From the NCBI GenBank assembly GCA_965240325.2, contig OZ251232.1, positions 1,488,001 to 1,552,000 on the forward strand: a stretch of DNA of 64,000 nt, given 5' to 3'. The stretch is from Rebecca billardiae RCC1528 (lineage: Eukaryota; Haptophyta). The stretch's first letter is position 1; the number at the start of each line of letters is the position of its first letter. Shown here piece after piece: positions 53,401 to 64,000 of the stretch. Under the pieces are notes generated by a model. That model was not told the origin of the DNA and ran no database searches. It saw only the letters and a list, made by a program, of their open reading frames with translations. A program made the position numbers and the translations under genes.

Positions 53401-56400
53401 TACCTGCTCGTCAAGTCGCTCGCCGATGTGAACGCTCAGGACCGTTGGCACCGGCCGCCGCTTGTCGACGCGCTCGAGATCGACACGATGATCGCGAGCG
53501 TGCTGCTGCAGGCGGGCGCGCTGATGCCCGCGCACTTCGACGCGGAGGCGTCGCTGCAGGCCAGGCTGCGCGACGCGCAGGCCATCCCGCCCGTCGAGGT
53601 CTCCCGCCACGTGACCACGCTCACCGTGCAGCACGAGACACACTCCAAGGCTGTCGTCGACAAGTCGCGCGAGGTCGAGGTGGCCATCTCCGACCTGGCG
53701 AGCGAGCTGGGCCACCTGCAGCGCTCGCAGCGCCACGCGTTCCGTAACGTGGGCAAGTGGGCCGACGTGTGGATCAACGAGTACGCCGAGGAGCTCGACT
53801 CCGACACCGACTCCGACCCGGACGACGTGGAGGACGACGACGACGCGCGCGACTCTGACTCGGACGGCAGCGACGCCGGCGGCGGCCAGGCCGCGGGCGC
53901 GGCGGCGATCAAGCCGGCGGCGGAGCGCGACGCGCGCGCGGCGTCGAAGCAGTTCATCAAGCTGGTGCTCCAGCTGCCCTCCGCCGAGGCCGGCCTCCTC
54001 GAGATCCGCGACCGCTTCGCCTCGCTGCTCTCCGCCGACCGTCTCTCCGCGCTCGACGAGAGCGCGCGGCGCGCGGAGGAGGACCGGCTGCTCTACACCA
54101 TGCTGCAGGACGTGTTCGAGCTGGACGCGGAGCGGGCGGACGCGGTGGTGAACGACGTGTACGCGGAGCTGCACACCGTCCTCGGCGACTCCGCGCCGGC
54201 GCCGCCCGCGCGCGCGCACGCCGCCGCCGCCACGGCCTCGGCGGCCGCGGCGCGCTCGGGCGCGCCGCCGCCCGCGCCGCCGAGCGCCGAGCGCTCCGCC
54301 GCCGACGAGATGGAGGCGATGGCGCAGCCGCACGGCAGCGGCGGCTTCCACGGCCGGCGGACGTCCTCGGGCGGCCCCGCGAAGGCGGCGGCGGTGCACC
54401 GCGTCGACTCCAAGTCCGCCGGCTCGTTCAAGGACTCGCTCCGCCGCGGCTCCAAGACGGGCACGGCGCTGATCGATCTGTCCATGCAGCTGAATGAGAC
54501 GCGCGCGCACGCGGGCCGGCCGCGCGCCGCGGCGCCGCCCGCCTCGCAGCCGGGGCTGGGCTGGCTCGAGATCGCGGATACGGACGGCCCGGTCTTCCTC
54601 TCCGACCTTGGCCACGTCGTGCTCTTCTGCTCGCGCCGATTCATCGACGTGCTCGCCGAGCGCCACGGCAAGCGGAGGCATCGCGAGGCGATGGCGAAGG
54701 CGGCAGCGGCCGATCCGTCGCCGCGCGCCGCCGCCGCCGCCGCCGGCTCGCCCGAGTCGGGGCCGCGGATGCCTTCGAGTGCGGTGAATGGGCTCGAGGG
54801 CCTCCACGACGACTCCACCTCCGGCGGCGGCAAGCGCGGGGGACGGCTCAGCGGCATGGCCAAGCGGCTGCGCGAGAGCTTTGGGCCCGACGCTTCCGCC
54901 GCCGCGGCCGCAAAGGACGGCGGCGGCGGCGGCGCGGGCTCGCAGCACGGCTCGCCACAGTCGCCGCACGTGCACGGCGGCGGCGCGCAGGGCATCGAGA
55001 CGAAGGAGGCGCGCGCGCTCGCCTCGATCGAGGAGGCGTGCTTCGTGATCACCCGCCTCTTCCGCGTCTTCGACTCCAACAGCAGCGGCGAGATCCGGAT
55101 GCGCGACGTGCGCAAGCTACAGGGCGAGCTCGGCGAGCTCGGCTCGGCCGAGATCAAGTCGCTGCTCACGTACCTGATGGCGGCGTCGCGCACGTTCGCC
55201 GCGCCGGCGGACACGCTCGCGGACGAGGGCGAGCCCGAGCTGCCGGACGACTTCGAGATGGTCGCCGTCGCCGGGCGGAAGAAGTCGCTCGCGCGCCCGC
55301 CGATCGTGGGCGCGCGCGGCTCGGGCGCGCCGTCCGCGCAGCCGGCGGCACCGCTACGCAAGTCTCAGACGCTACGCACGTCGCTCGTGCTCGGCAAGGC
55401 CGACGACGACGCCGAGGACGCGGACGGCAGCGGCGCGGCGGGGGCATCCGCGCTCGTCGCCACCGCGCCCACCGAGCCGAAGCGCGCCCACGTCGCGCCC
55501 ACCGCCGTCTCCGCCGCGAGCGCGGACGAGAGCGCCCCAGCACACGAGGACGGGCGGCAGGTCGCTGCCCGCGCGACCGTCGCGTTCTGCGCGGGCGCGG
55601 ACGCGGAGGCGTCGCCGCCGGCGGACGACTCGTCGGCCCAGGGCAGCTTCGGCGGCGCCAAGGGCAGCTTCGGCAGTGGCGGCGTGCACGGCCGCTCGCT
55701 CATCTCGGCCGGCGACCAGCTCATCCAGCTCCGCCCGAAGGCGCGCGCGCGGCTCGCTCAGTCCATGTCGGAGCCTCAGTTCTTCATCGGCGTTTCTTCG
55801 TGGATTCTTCTGGCGGTCTCGGAGGACGCGGGCGAGCGGGAGGGCGCGGCGGCGGGCGGCGGGGCGGGCGTGGGGATCGAGCACGCGGAGGGCGTGTTCA
55901 TCCCCAGGCTGAAGAAGGGCGAGGCTCTCGGCGCACCCAAGCCCACGCCCAAGCCGGCGCAGGCAAAGGCGAAGGCGGCCAAGGCGGAAGCGGCCCGGCT
56001 CGCGGCGGCAGAGGCGGCGCTGGTCGCCGAGCTGCACGCGGCGCTCGGCACGGCGACGGCGCTCGTGCTGCTCGGGGAGAACGTGCAGATGCGCATCGAG
56101 GCGGGACGGCTGGGCGCGGTCGAGCCCGTCGACGCGGACGCGCTCCTCGCCGTCGTGAACCACGCCATCGCCATCCCGCTCGACACGACGCGCGCGCACA
56201 TTGCCGGCTGGCTTGAGAGCGTGCTCGGCCTCAGCCTGAACAGCGCGGCGGCGGCGGGCGGTGGCGGCGCGGAGGGCGGCGGGTCGGAGGGCGGCAAGGG
56301 AGACGCCGACGACGAGGAGGAGGGCTCGCCAGGGATGGCGCACCGCCTCCTGCTCAGCACCGCCGACCTCGACGCCGGCGCGGTCGACGACGTGACGACG

Positions 56401-59400
56401 TGGGAGAAGTTGCTGGCCCGGCTGCGCGACCGTGCCGCGGCGATCCGGGCGGATGGCGGCGGCGTGGACCCGGTGCTGGCGGGCGCGGAGAAGGGCGCGC
56501 AGAAGAACGGGCTGGTCGCGCTGCTCGAGGCGTTCGACATCCAGGTGGGCTCGCGCGTCGTCGCCTCGGACAACGCCGCCGGCGCCGAGGGCGCCGGCTC
56601 GTCGGGAGCGCCGATCGTGTGGCCGTGGTACATTGTGTCTGTCCACTCGTACGCGAGCGGCCTTGCGACGACCCTCTTCTTCGCGCTCGTGCTGTGGGAC
56701 GTGCTCACCGTGCCGATGCAGCTGTGCTTCTTCGAGGAGGTCGTGCAGATGAACTGGGTGCCGTACGTCAACCTCACGTGCGACGTGCTGTACGCGCTGC
56801 GGATCGTGCTGCGGTTCCACACAACCTTCATCAACGAGAAGTCGGTCGAGGTGTTCCACGCGCGCGAGGTGCGCGCCAACTACCTGGCGACCGACTTCGT
56901 CCCGGACCTGTTCGCGTGCTGGCCGCACGACCAGGTGCTCTGGGCGCTCGGGATCGACCCGATGATCCGCTTCGGCGTGCGCATGCTCCGCCTCCTCAAC
57001 GCGCGCTACCTCTTGGCCTCGTTCAAGGCGTGGCGGGCGGCGCTCTCCGAGCGCGACATCGGGCGCGGGCTGATCAAGAACGCGCTGCCGCTCGTGCTCC
57101 TCATCCACTACGGCGCGGGCCTGTGGAACGTGATCGGCTTCTCCAAGCTCGCGCACACCTTCTGGGAGACCACGTGGGCGGACATCTACGAGATGCAGCG
57201 CATGCGCGTCGGCGGCGAGGGCCATCTCGCGCTGTACACGACCCCTGAGGAGAAGCTGCTGGACCACTACATCACCGCGGTCTTCTTCGTGCTCTCGCTC
57301 GTCTCGGCGCTCGGCGTCGTGCAGCTGCCGGCGAACTACGTCGAGCTCGCCATGTTCACGGTCTTCGCCACGGTGAACATGACGATCTACGCGTACTGCG
57401 TCGGCGGCATCTCGGGCATCGTGATGAAGCAGGACGACGAGATCGTCGGCAAGCGCGCTCACTTGGAGCTCGTGCACTCATACGTCCGGCACGTGCACGT
57501 CTCGACCGACCTCAAGGGCAAGATGACCAAGTTCTTCGTGGACAAGCTGCAGCACGCGTCGCTCACGTCGGTGGACTCGGAGCAGATCTACTCCGGCCTG
57601 CCCGTGCCGCTGCAGATGGAGGTCTCCGCGCACACGAACCGCGCGCTCGTGGGCAACGCCGCGCTGCTGCGCGGCTGCTCAGACGGCTTCCTCGACCGCC
57701 TCTCGTCCGTGCTGAGGGAGCGCGAGCTCGAGGCGGAGACGGTGGTCTTCCGCGCGGGCGAGGCGTGCAAGGAGCTGGTCCTGCTCGCGTCGGGCACGGT
57801 CGAGCTGATCGACGACGCGGAGAGTGCCGCGTCCGACGACAAGAACGCCGTGTGCGGCGCGGGCGAGACGCTCGGCGAGGTTGCGTTTGTTTTTAACATC
57901 CGCCACTACAAGACGGCGCGCGTGAGCCGCACGGACAAGGCGAACTCGTTCGTGCTGAATCGGGAGGTGTACCGCGAGCTGCTCAAGTCGTTCCCCTCGC
58001 AGGAGGACCTGATCATGGACAACGCCGTGCGGCAGTACGAGGGCTCGAGTGCGCGCGCGAGCGATGCGCGCCGCACGCGCCGCGTGCTTGCCGCCGCCCC
58101 GCGCGCGCTCGCGCGCGCGCGTCACGCGCAGAGGCTGAGCGCTGCGCGCCCGCGGCATGCCACGCGCCGTGCGCGCGGCCGTGCGCAGGCATGACTTCCG
58201 CGCGCTCAGCACGCTCCAAGGCTTCCACCGGCGGCAAGAGCAGTCACAGCAGCCAGAGCTCTGGCTCGCGCGACGACGCCTCGATAGACGGGCATTCCGA
58301 CGCGGGCGCCTCAGACATCTTCTCGCTGCAGAAGGTGCGAGCGCCCCCGCACCGCGCCCGCCGCCGCGCGACCCGCCGCGCGCGCGCACGCGCGCGTGGC
58401 GGCGCTGAGCCGCGCTCCGCCCGCCCGCCACCGCTTGGCTGCGCGCGCGCGCGACGCCCGCAGACACTGACGCACGCGAAGATGAAGCGTGACGAGCAGA
58501 TGCACGCGCGCATCTGCACGGCGTGCGTGAAGGGCGACTTTGAGAAGGTGCGGAGGCTGCTCTCGGCTCGGTCGATGGACATTGACCACGCGGACGGGCA
58601 GGGGCGGCGCGCGCTGCAGCTCGCCGCGTGCGGCGGCGACAAGCGCGTGATTGATCTTCTGCTCGCCGCGCGCGCGGACGTGAACGCGGAGGACAGGCGA
58701 GGGCACACCGCGCTCGACGACGCGCTGCAGGCCGACCAGCTCGACGCGGCGGCGCAGCTCGCGAGCCACGGCGGGCGGCACGGCTCGCGCAACGTCTCCG
58801 AGGAGATGTGCGCCTTCGGCGGCACCGCCGACGGCGCCTCGCAGCTGCAGCGGCTGTGCCAGTTCGGAGGCGACGTGAATGCCGCGACGCTCGAGCAGCG
58901 CTCTGCTCTCCACGTGGCCGCGGCCGAGGGCTGCGTGGAGAACCTGAAGCTGCTGCTCGAGAACAGCGCGGACGTGAACGCGCGCGACTCGCGCGGCGCG
59001 ACCGCGCTGCAGGACGCGCTCATCGGGCGCAAGGACGAGGCGTGCGCGCTGCTGCTGCAGCACGGCGCCGAGCTGGGCGAGTTTGACATGGCTCTGCACC
59101 TCAACAACGCGGCCGCGGAGAACGACGTGGTGCACCTGCGGCGCATCATCGAGTTCTCGTGCTCCGTGAACACGCAGGACAACCTCGGCCGCGCGCCCAT
59201 CCACCTCGCCGCCGCGAGCGCCAACATCAACGCGCTCAACTTCCTCGTCGAGGTGCGCGGGATCGACGTCAACCTCGAGGACATGTTTGGAAACACTGCG
59301 CTCGACGACGCGCTCCGCGACGCCGGACCGACGCAGAAGGTGGTCGTGGAGATCATGTACGCGTGCGGCGGGCGCGAGGGCTCGCACGTCTCGCGCAGCA

Positions 59401-60174
59401 GCCGCGCTACGGGCGACGTCGAGGCCAAGCGCGTCGGCGAGATGCGGCGCGCAATCAGCGCGCGTGAGCAGATGATGCGTGACGTGCGAGCGCTGCGCGC
59501 GTGGGTTCTGGAGGAGCGCGGCGCGCTGCAGGCGTTCAGGGGGGAGCTCGACAAGGCCATCGCGCTGCAGCGGCAGAAAGGCGCCGTGCTTGCCGACGAG
59601 ATGCCCGAGCTCTGGGAGCACATCTACAACTACGCCGGTGCGCAGCCACGCCCGCGTCGCGCGCACCGAGCGGCCGCCGCGCGCCGCGCCGTGCGCGCGC
59701 GCGCCGCGCGGGACACGCGCGAGTCAGCTGGAGGCCGAGGAGAGTACACGGGGCTCGAAGACGCGCACATCTGATCGCGCCGGCCGCGCTTCGTCCCGCC
59801 CCCGACCCCTCCGCGTCGCCGCAGAGGGCTACTTTGACTGGCGCACCGACGCGATGCGCACGCTCGCGCCCACCATCGAGCGCTGGACGGAGGACGCGAA
59901 GGACTTTGCGCTCTTTGCGTGCCAGAAGCTCAAGATCAAGGTGAGCGCCACGCCGAGCGCGGCACGACTGCGCACCGCCACGCACCGCCACGCCACCGCG
60001 CGCGCGCGCGCGCGCGCGCACGCGGCTCACACGATGCGCGTTTGATCCGCCCTCGGCCCGCGGCGGCGTGCTCAGTACGACGAGATTGTTGGCCTCAGCG
60101 AGGTGGAGGCGAAGCCGGTGGAGAGGCTGTACGAGGTCACCTTCCGCAGGCCCGTCAAGGTAGACGCGCGCTGA
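50419..60174 (+). CDS. Giant double cyclic-nucleotide-gated channel with ankyrin repeats and EF-hand
   Basis: Seven exons (50419-51309, 51464-52057, 52240-58048, 58189-58334, 58464-59637, 59825-59940, 60076-60174) join in frame to 2942 residues. Unit 1: membrane helices end in a pore with TSMGYGTI (residues about 355-362, a K+-type filter), S6, C-linker and a cyclic-nucleotide-binding domain (about 496-610, VGAGQIVGEVAFFIG). About 640-925 are ankyrin repeats (KRTPLHLACMEGHRNVVKAL). One EF-hand, FDSNSSGEIRMRDV, lies near 1440, within long disordered regions. Unit 2 (about 1957-2420): six-helix membrane domain, C-linker and a second nucleotide-binding domain (GAGETLGEVAFVFN), but its pore (FFVLSLVSALGVVQLPANY) lacks GYG. 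A second ankyrin set (about 2490-2790) precedes the C terminus. It is probably a plasma-membrane or ciliary cation channel. All introns begin with GTG and most with GTGCG. Confidence 0.8.
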
Positions 60175-60320
60175 CCGCCCGTCCCGAGAATCGTGGCGGC
60201 CATGCGGATCGGATTTCGCTCCCCCGGACACCCCGGGATGTGATGAACAGTTGGGCCTCCGCGGCAGAAGACATGCGAATCTGCGATTGTTGATCATTGT
60301 CAGATGACTAATTCTATGAT

Positions 60321-60518
60321 TTAAAGACACAGGCACGAGGGCGCAGCTCTCCTGATTCGTCTGTCGAAGTACTGAATGGAGTTAATGGAGGATGTCGCTG
60401 GAGCGCGTTGGCCGCGGGTGAGGGAGTCGTCGTAACCGATGCTGATCACACGGTCACTGAGGTAGTAGGCGCCCGGGGATGCCGCTGTTTTGCAGTCGTC
60501 GTCGGCCTTGGTCATCAT
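60321..60518 (-). CDS. ORF3, 65 codons (copy B)
   Basis: It starts MMTKADDDCKTAASPG and overlaps the ORF2 stop as ATGA. It has one extra Ala codon relative to copy A and is otherwise the same. The family is unknown. Confidence 0.35.
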   Translation of the reverse strand: MMTKADDDCKTAASPGAYYLSDRVISIGYDDSLTRGQRAPATSSINSIQYFDRRIRRAAPSCLCL

Positions 60519-60769
60519 GTAGTTGCCCGCGTCGTCGTCGTCCGAGGCTGTTCAAGTTGATGCCGTAGTGCGGGTAGTGGATGTGGTCGCCCGGGCCGGT
60601 GTGCGCGGCCTAGTGGCCTTGCCGAGTTGAGGGAGTAGTCGCCCTTGCCGTTGAGGAAGTCGTCGTCCTTGCCGTTGAGGAAGTCGTCGCCCTGGCCGCA
60701 GAGGAAGTCGTCGCCCTTGCCGTTGAGGAAGTCGTCGTCCTGGCCGCTGAGGGTGCCTGCGCTGCCCAA
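60515..60769 (-). CDS. ORF2 with DDDFLNGKG repeats (copy B)
   Basis: The same 84-residue product as in copy A, in frame with ORF1 after its TAG. The array of 24-bp units at 60626-60752 encodes the repeats. It has no ATG of its own, so it would need readthrough of the ORF1 stop, or it is untranslated. Confidence 0.35.
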   Translation of the reverse strand: MGSAGTLSGQDDDFLNGKGDDFLCGQGDDFLNGKDDDFLNGKGDYSLNSARPLGRAHRPGRPHPLPALRHQLEQPRTTTTRATT

Positions 60770-60805
60770 CCGGGCGCGTCTGGCGCGCCAGCGCCGCGCG
60801 CGGCT

Positions 60806-61909
60806 CTACGCCAGTGACGGCGGCACGGCGGCAGCCAGGTCACGGGGGGGGTCGGCGAGGGACGCGGTGCGAGCCTGCTTGGCCGGCTTGGCGTCGCTCC
60901 CGCCAGCGGAGGAGGGCCCATCCTCCTCCGCCGGCGTGGACGGCTCGGTCGCCGCGCGCTTGCCGGCTGCCGCGGCGCCGGGGGGCAGGACCAGGCGGTA
61001 GTTGGACTCCCCGAGCGCCGGCCTGGCCTGTTGCACCTCGGGCCCGTCCGACGGCGCGGCCGCGGTTGGCGGCTGGGGTGGCGGGATGGCATCGTCGGAA
61101 CCCTCCCCCTCGGGCTCCTCCGCCTCCGGGCCGGCGGGGTCCGCCGCCTGTTGGTCGGCCGGCTGAGGAGCAGGGCGGCGCGCAGCGGCGGGCGGCGCGG
61201 GCGGCACAGGCGGCGCGGGCGGCACGCCCCACAGGTTGTGTGGGACGCGGGCGGCGCCGGCGATGCGGCGGCTCGGCTTGAGCGGCGCGAAGAAGATGGG
61301 GTGCTCGGGGTCGATGGGCATGAAACGGAGGCGGAGGAAGATCAGGTTCACACCGCCGGAGTAGATGTTGGTCTCGACGTGCTCACCGTTGGTCACGTAC
61401 TTGTTGATGTCGGGCACGATCTGCTCGTAGAGGGCCCTGTGGAACTGCACGAGCGTCATCGTGGGGCTAACCGGGAGCGTGAGGGACACGTCCTTCGCCT
61501 GGGTTGCGAGGTCGGCCGCCGACAGCGCGAGCATCTCCTGCGTGAGCTCCGTGGTGCACGCCGTGAAAATGTTCGGCATGCACAGGCTGGTGGCCAGGCG
61601 GCGGCAGATGGCCATGTTCTCGAGCACCGATCCGGTGAAGGAGAAAACGTGCTTATTGCCTTTGGGGTCCTGGGTGAGTCCTGCGAGCAGTCGCCCGCCT
61701 TGCGAGTTGGGCGCCACGTCGCTCAGGCAGCGCGCGCTCAGCTTGATCATCGTCGTGCACATCTGCAGGCCCGCATCCCGCCTGGCGGTGGGGGTGCTCG
61801 GCCGTTCCAGCTGCAGCCCGCGCTCGTAGTTGCTGGAAGAGGGGAAGAAGGTCAAGGCGCTCCTGCTGTTGAGACGGTCGCGGAACACGCCGTACTCGTA
61901 AGGGGGCAT
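60806..61909 (-). CDS. Conserved repeat-encoded protein ORF1 (copy B)
   Basis: 367 residues starting MPPYEYGVFRDRLNSRSAL. It is about 96% identical to the copy A protein, by my hand comparison; differences cluster in the first 45 residues and otherwise are mostly conservative (S/T, F/Y, V/L). The N-terminal 225 residues are globular in character and the rest disordered. It is unrecognised. It ends in TAG with the frame open afterwards, exactly as in copy A. Confidence 0.6.
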   Translation of the reverse strand: MPPYEYGVFRDRLNSRSALTFFPSSSNYERGLQLERPSTPTARRDAGLQMCTTMIKLSARCLSDVAPNSQGGRLLAGLTQDPKGNKHVFSFTGSVLENMAICRRLATSLCMPNIFTACTTELTQEMLALSAADLATQAKDVSLTLPVSPTMTLVQFHRALYEQIVPDINKYVTNGEHVETNIYSGGVNLIFLRLRFMPIDPEHPIFFAPLKPSRRIAGAARVPHNLWGVPPAPPVPPAPPAAARRPAPQPADQQAADPAGPEAEEPEGEGSDDAIPPPQPPTAAAPSDGPEVQQARPALGESNYRLVLPPGAAAAGKRAATEPSTPAEEDGPSSAGGSDAKPAKQARTASLADPPRDLAAAVPPSLA

Positions 61910-62818
61910 GGTAGCCGGTGTGGCGGGCGCGGGGCTGCGGAGGGGGGGGGGGGGGGGGGGGGGGCGGGTGCGGGCACTGCGGTGCGAGCGAGGTCGGTGC
62001 TGGTGCCAAAGGCATTTCGGCGCGCGGGGTTGAAATCAAATTTCAAAACCCAGGTCCGGAGTGGCCCCGCCGGTCCCCCGGACCACGGCGGCCCGTCGTG
62101 CGTTTCGGGGGGAGAGGGGTTTGTCGCGAAACGGGCAGGATGGGGAAGGGGGGGGGGGGGGGGCTCGCGGCCGCCGCGGGGAGGCCGGGACGGGCGCGGT
62201 CTCCACCTGAGGGCCGGGCGCTGCTCAGGAAGGAGGGCGGCCCACACTCCGCGTGTCGCTCCCCAGTGCCTCCGCACTTCGCCGTCGTGTCGGGATGAGC
62301 ATGCGCTTGGCGTCCGCACCGGGCCAGTCCTTGCATGGTCAGCAAGCAGGCGGGGGGGGGGGCGTGCGTGTGCAAGCGCGGGTGGATATGTCGTGTCTGC
62401 GATATGCGGAGTGTTGGATGCGGGTTGCGCCGGTGCCCCAGGGCACCGGTGAGTGTGTAGCTGTTTCGGGCACGCCTCGCGAACGCGAGGCGCTGGAAGA
62501 CATGGCCGAGGGAGGACCGCCTGGCTGGTCCCCAGCTGCTAAAAGATTCATCGAGAGTTCCCATTCAAAATGTGCTGGCGCGCGCGCCATTCATCAATTC
62601 ATCACCTGCGCTGCGCCGAGAATTGAGGCGAAGGACGGCAGACGCAAAAAAACATTTCGCTTCGAGATCGACAGAAGATCAAACTGGAGGCGGAGGGTCG
62701 CCCTCCCATATTTACTCCGTCCGCCGCCTCCCGGAAACTGCCGCCTGTGTCGCGTCAAAGCTGACGTTGGCGTCATCGTCTGCGCCTCGTCCAGACGGCC
62801 GAGCACCCGCCCCGAATC

Positions 62819-64000
62819 ATGGCGCCGACGACCGCGCTTGTGTCATGCGCCGTGCGTCCTTCGGACATGGACTCGACGGAGCAGCCCAAGTCGCTGCTCC
62901 CGATCGGTGGGCACCCCCTGCTTAAGCTCTCTCTCACGCAGCTCGTGAATGCGGGCATCGAGCGCGTTGTGCTCGTGCTCGGTTTCCACGGCCAGCACAT
63001 TCGCCAGATGATCGAGGCGGAGAAGGCCTTCAAGGAGGTCAAGTTCGACTTCATCGACCTCGGGGACGACTGGCGCGACGGCTTCTGCCCTTCCCTGCTC
63101 AAGGCGCGCGACGCCCTCAAGGACACCGGCGAGTTCATCCTGTGCACGTTCGACCACATCTTCGAGCCGAGCATCATCGAGCGCATGATCAAGATCCCGG
63201 CGACGCCAGACGGTACCACGTGCCTCGTGGACACGTCGCGCAACGAGCCGCTCGCCGGCTCGGGCGACTGCACGCGGCTCACCATCGTCGGCGAGGAGCG
63301 CTCCGTCACCAAGGTGAACCCGCCCGAGGCCGAGTCGTCGGGCACGGAGGCGGGCCTCTTCAAGACGACGCCATCCATCCTGGACGTGATGCAGGAGCTG
63401 CACGACTCGAAGCCGTACTTCCCGTTCTCGGCGGTGCTCCAGGAGCTCTCGTCGCGCGGCTCGCTGTACGCGATGCCCACCGAGGGCGCCCTCTGGTTCG
63501 CCATCGAGAACTTCCAGCAGCTCTCGAGCGTGCGCGAGCACGCGGCGACCGGCGCACCGCTCTTCGCAGGCATCCTCGGCGCCGAGGCTCCGAAGCGCAA
63601 GAGCTTCATCGCGCCGAGCTCGTCGGACCCGGACGCGATCTTCTCGCTGCCCGAGCGGCAGAAGGGCAAGATCGTCGGGCGCGACGACTCGCTCGGCCTG
63701 CCCAGGAAGATCAACGTGTGCCTCGTCGGCCTCGGCCGCGCAGGCCACTTTCACATGCGCTCGATGGCGATGCTCACGGACAAGGTGCGGCTGCTGTGGG
63801 TTGTCGACGTGAACGAGAAGGAGGTGGCGCGCGTGGCGAACGAGTTCGACTGCCACGGCACGGCGGACCTGGACATCCCGCTCAACGACGCCAACGTCGA
63901 CGCCGTGATCGTCGCGTCCACCACCTTCCTCCACTACGAGCACATCATCCGCTGCCTGAAGGCGGGCAAGGCGGTGCTCGCCGAGAAGCCCATCTCGCAC
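62819..64000 (+). CDS. Nucleotidyltransferase fused to Gfo/Idh/MocA dehydrogenase (partial, runs off the window)
   Basis: The frame is open for 394 codons from the ATG at 62819 to the window end, with no intron needed. Residues 1-240 resemble sugar- or inositol-phosphate nucleotidyltransferases: PKSLLPIGGHPLLKLSLTQL (the Pro-Lys substrate signature), NAGIERVVLVLGFHGQHIRQ, then FILCTFDHIFEPSIIERMIK in the position of the catalytic acidic motif, and EAGLFKTTPSIL. The Gly-rich nucleotide loop at the N terminus is degenerate (SCAVRPSDMDSTEQ). After a linker, from about residue 300, a Rossmann fold starts (VCLVGLGRAGHFHM) and runs to the Gfo/Idh/MocA signature AEKPISH at the end. Inositol-1-phosphate cytidylyltransferases and inositol dehydrogenases are the closest types I recall. 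Pathway assignment is inference. The 311 bp upstream hold no gene. Confidence 0.75.
   Translation, partial: MAPTTALVSCAVRPSDMDSTEQPKSLLPIGGHPLLKLSLTQLVNAGIERVVLVLGFHGQHIRQMIEAEKAFKEVKFDFIDLGDDWRDGFCPSLLKARDALKDTGEFILCTFDHIFEPSIIERMIKIPATPDGTTCLVDTSRNEPLAGSGDCTRLTIVGEERSVTKVNPPEAESSGTEAGLFKTTPSILDVMQELHDSKPYFPFSAVLQELSSRGSLYAMPTEGALWFAIENFQQLSSVREHAATGAPLFAGILGAEAPKRKSFIAPSSSDPDAIFSLPERQKGKIVGRDDSLGLPRKINVCLVGLGRAGHFHMRSMAMLTDKVRLLWVVDVNEKEVARVANEFDCHGTADLDIPLNDANVDAVIVASTTFLHYEHIIRCLKAGKAVLAEKPISH

Larger units (their letters stand above)
60310..62507 (-). mobile_element. 2.2-kb repeat family, copy B
   Basis: 2198 bp nearly identical to 18025-20238 and in the same orientation. It starts at AATTCTATGATTTAAAGACA and ends at GCTGGAAGACATGGCC. 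It differs by point changes, shorter G runs, a missing stretch of about 70 bp in total in the non-coding leader, one extra G run near 61941, and one extra codon in ORF3. It sits between the stop of the channel gene (60174) and the upstream region of the gene at 62819, with no duplication of target visible. Confidence 0.75.

Noticed and set aside
51868-54975. Minus-strand open frame of about 1035 codons opposite the channel gene
   Set aside because: Composition is Arg/His/Val/Gly-rich with no domain, and it mirrors the codon bias of the well-supported plus-strand gene. It is an antisense shadow of high-GC coding DNA.
55372-57477. Minus-strand open frame of about 700 codons opposite the channel gene
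   Set aside because: The same shadow effect: no motifs, and rich in His/Arg/Val/Glu. The plus strand encodes recognisable channel and nucleotide-binding domains.

Overview
The window is nuclear DNA of a high-GC microbial eukaryote. Many genes only read correctly after removing short GT-AG introns (about 70-190 bp, typically starting GTGCGC and ending CGCAG, full of alternating CG tracts). Gene density is moderate and mobile-element debris is abundant. The gene content (cyclic-nucleotide-gated channels with ankyrin repeats, a bestrophin, an EsV-1-7 repeat protein, proline-rich surface proteins, an SRCR protein) suggests a photosynthetic protist; a haptophyte or another high-GC alga is my best guess, by inference only.

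Layout. 1-7.7 kb: no recognisable intact gene; two pairs of inverted terminal repeats (238/4611 and 5343/7317) and decayed reading frames. 7.7-12.5 kb: a REX1-B-like repair protein, a 70-residue three-exon membrane protein, and a long Cys/His plus coiled-coil protein. 14.7-17.2 kb: a proline-rich type I surface protein and a small membrane protein. 17.5-23.2 kb: an element with inverted ends into which a 2.2-kb repeat (copy A) is nested. 24.5-28.6 kb: a divergent pair, an S9 oligopeptidase and an eight-unit EsV-1-7 protein. 28.7-33 kb and 37.4-40 kb: nested elements, including one carrying an HTH plus ubiquitin-protease pseudogene, a near-perfect palindrome, and (CT)n and (TA)n tracts. 33-37.4 kb: a fucosyltransferase-like enzyme, a DnaJ-ankyrin protein and a small secreted protein. 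40-47.8 kb: a glutamine-amidotransferase-like protein, a foldback element with identical 442-bp arms, a bestrophin, a choline/ecdysteroid-kinase-like enzyme, and a PX-TM-SRCR-TM protein. 50.4-60.2 kb: a seven-exon gene for a 2942-residue protein joining two cyclic-nucleotide-gated channel units. 60.3-62.5 kb: copy B of the 2.2-kb repeat. 62.8 kb to the end: the start of a nucleotidyltransferase-Gfo/Idh/MocA fusion that runs out of the window.

There are no operons. The strongest new observations are the double channel, the PX-SRCR membrane protein, the 2.2-kb repeat with an unrecognised conserved protein and an in-frame stop plus ATGA-linked small ORFs, and the inositol-type fusion enzyme. The splice models were built by hand: they keep frame exactly and restore recognisable domains, but no transcript evidence was available.
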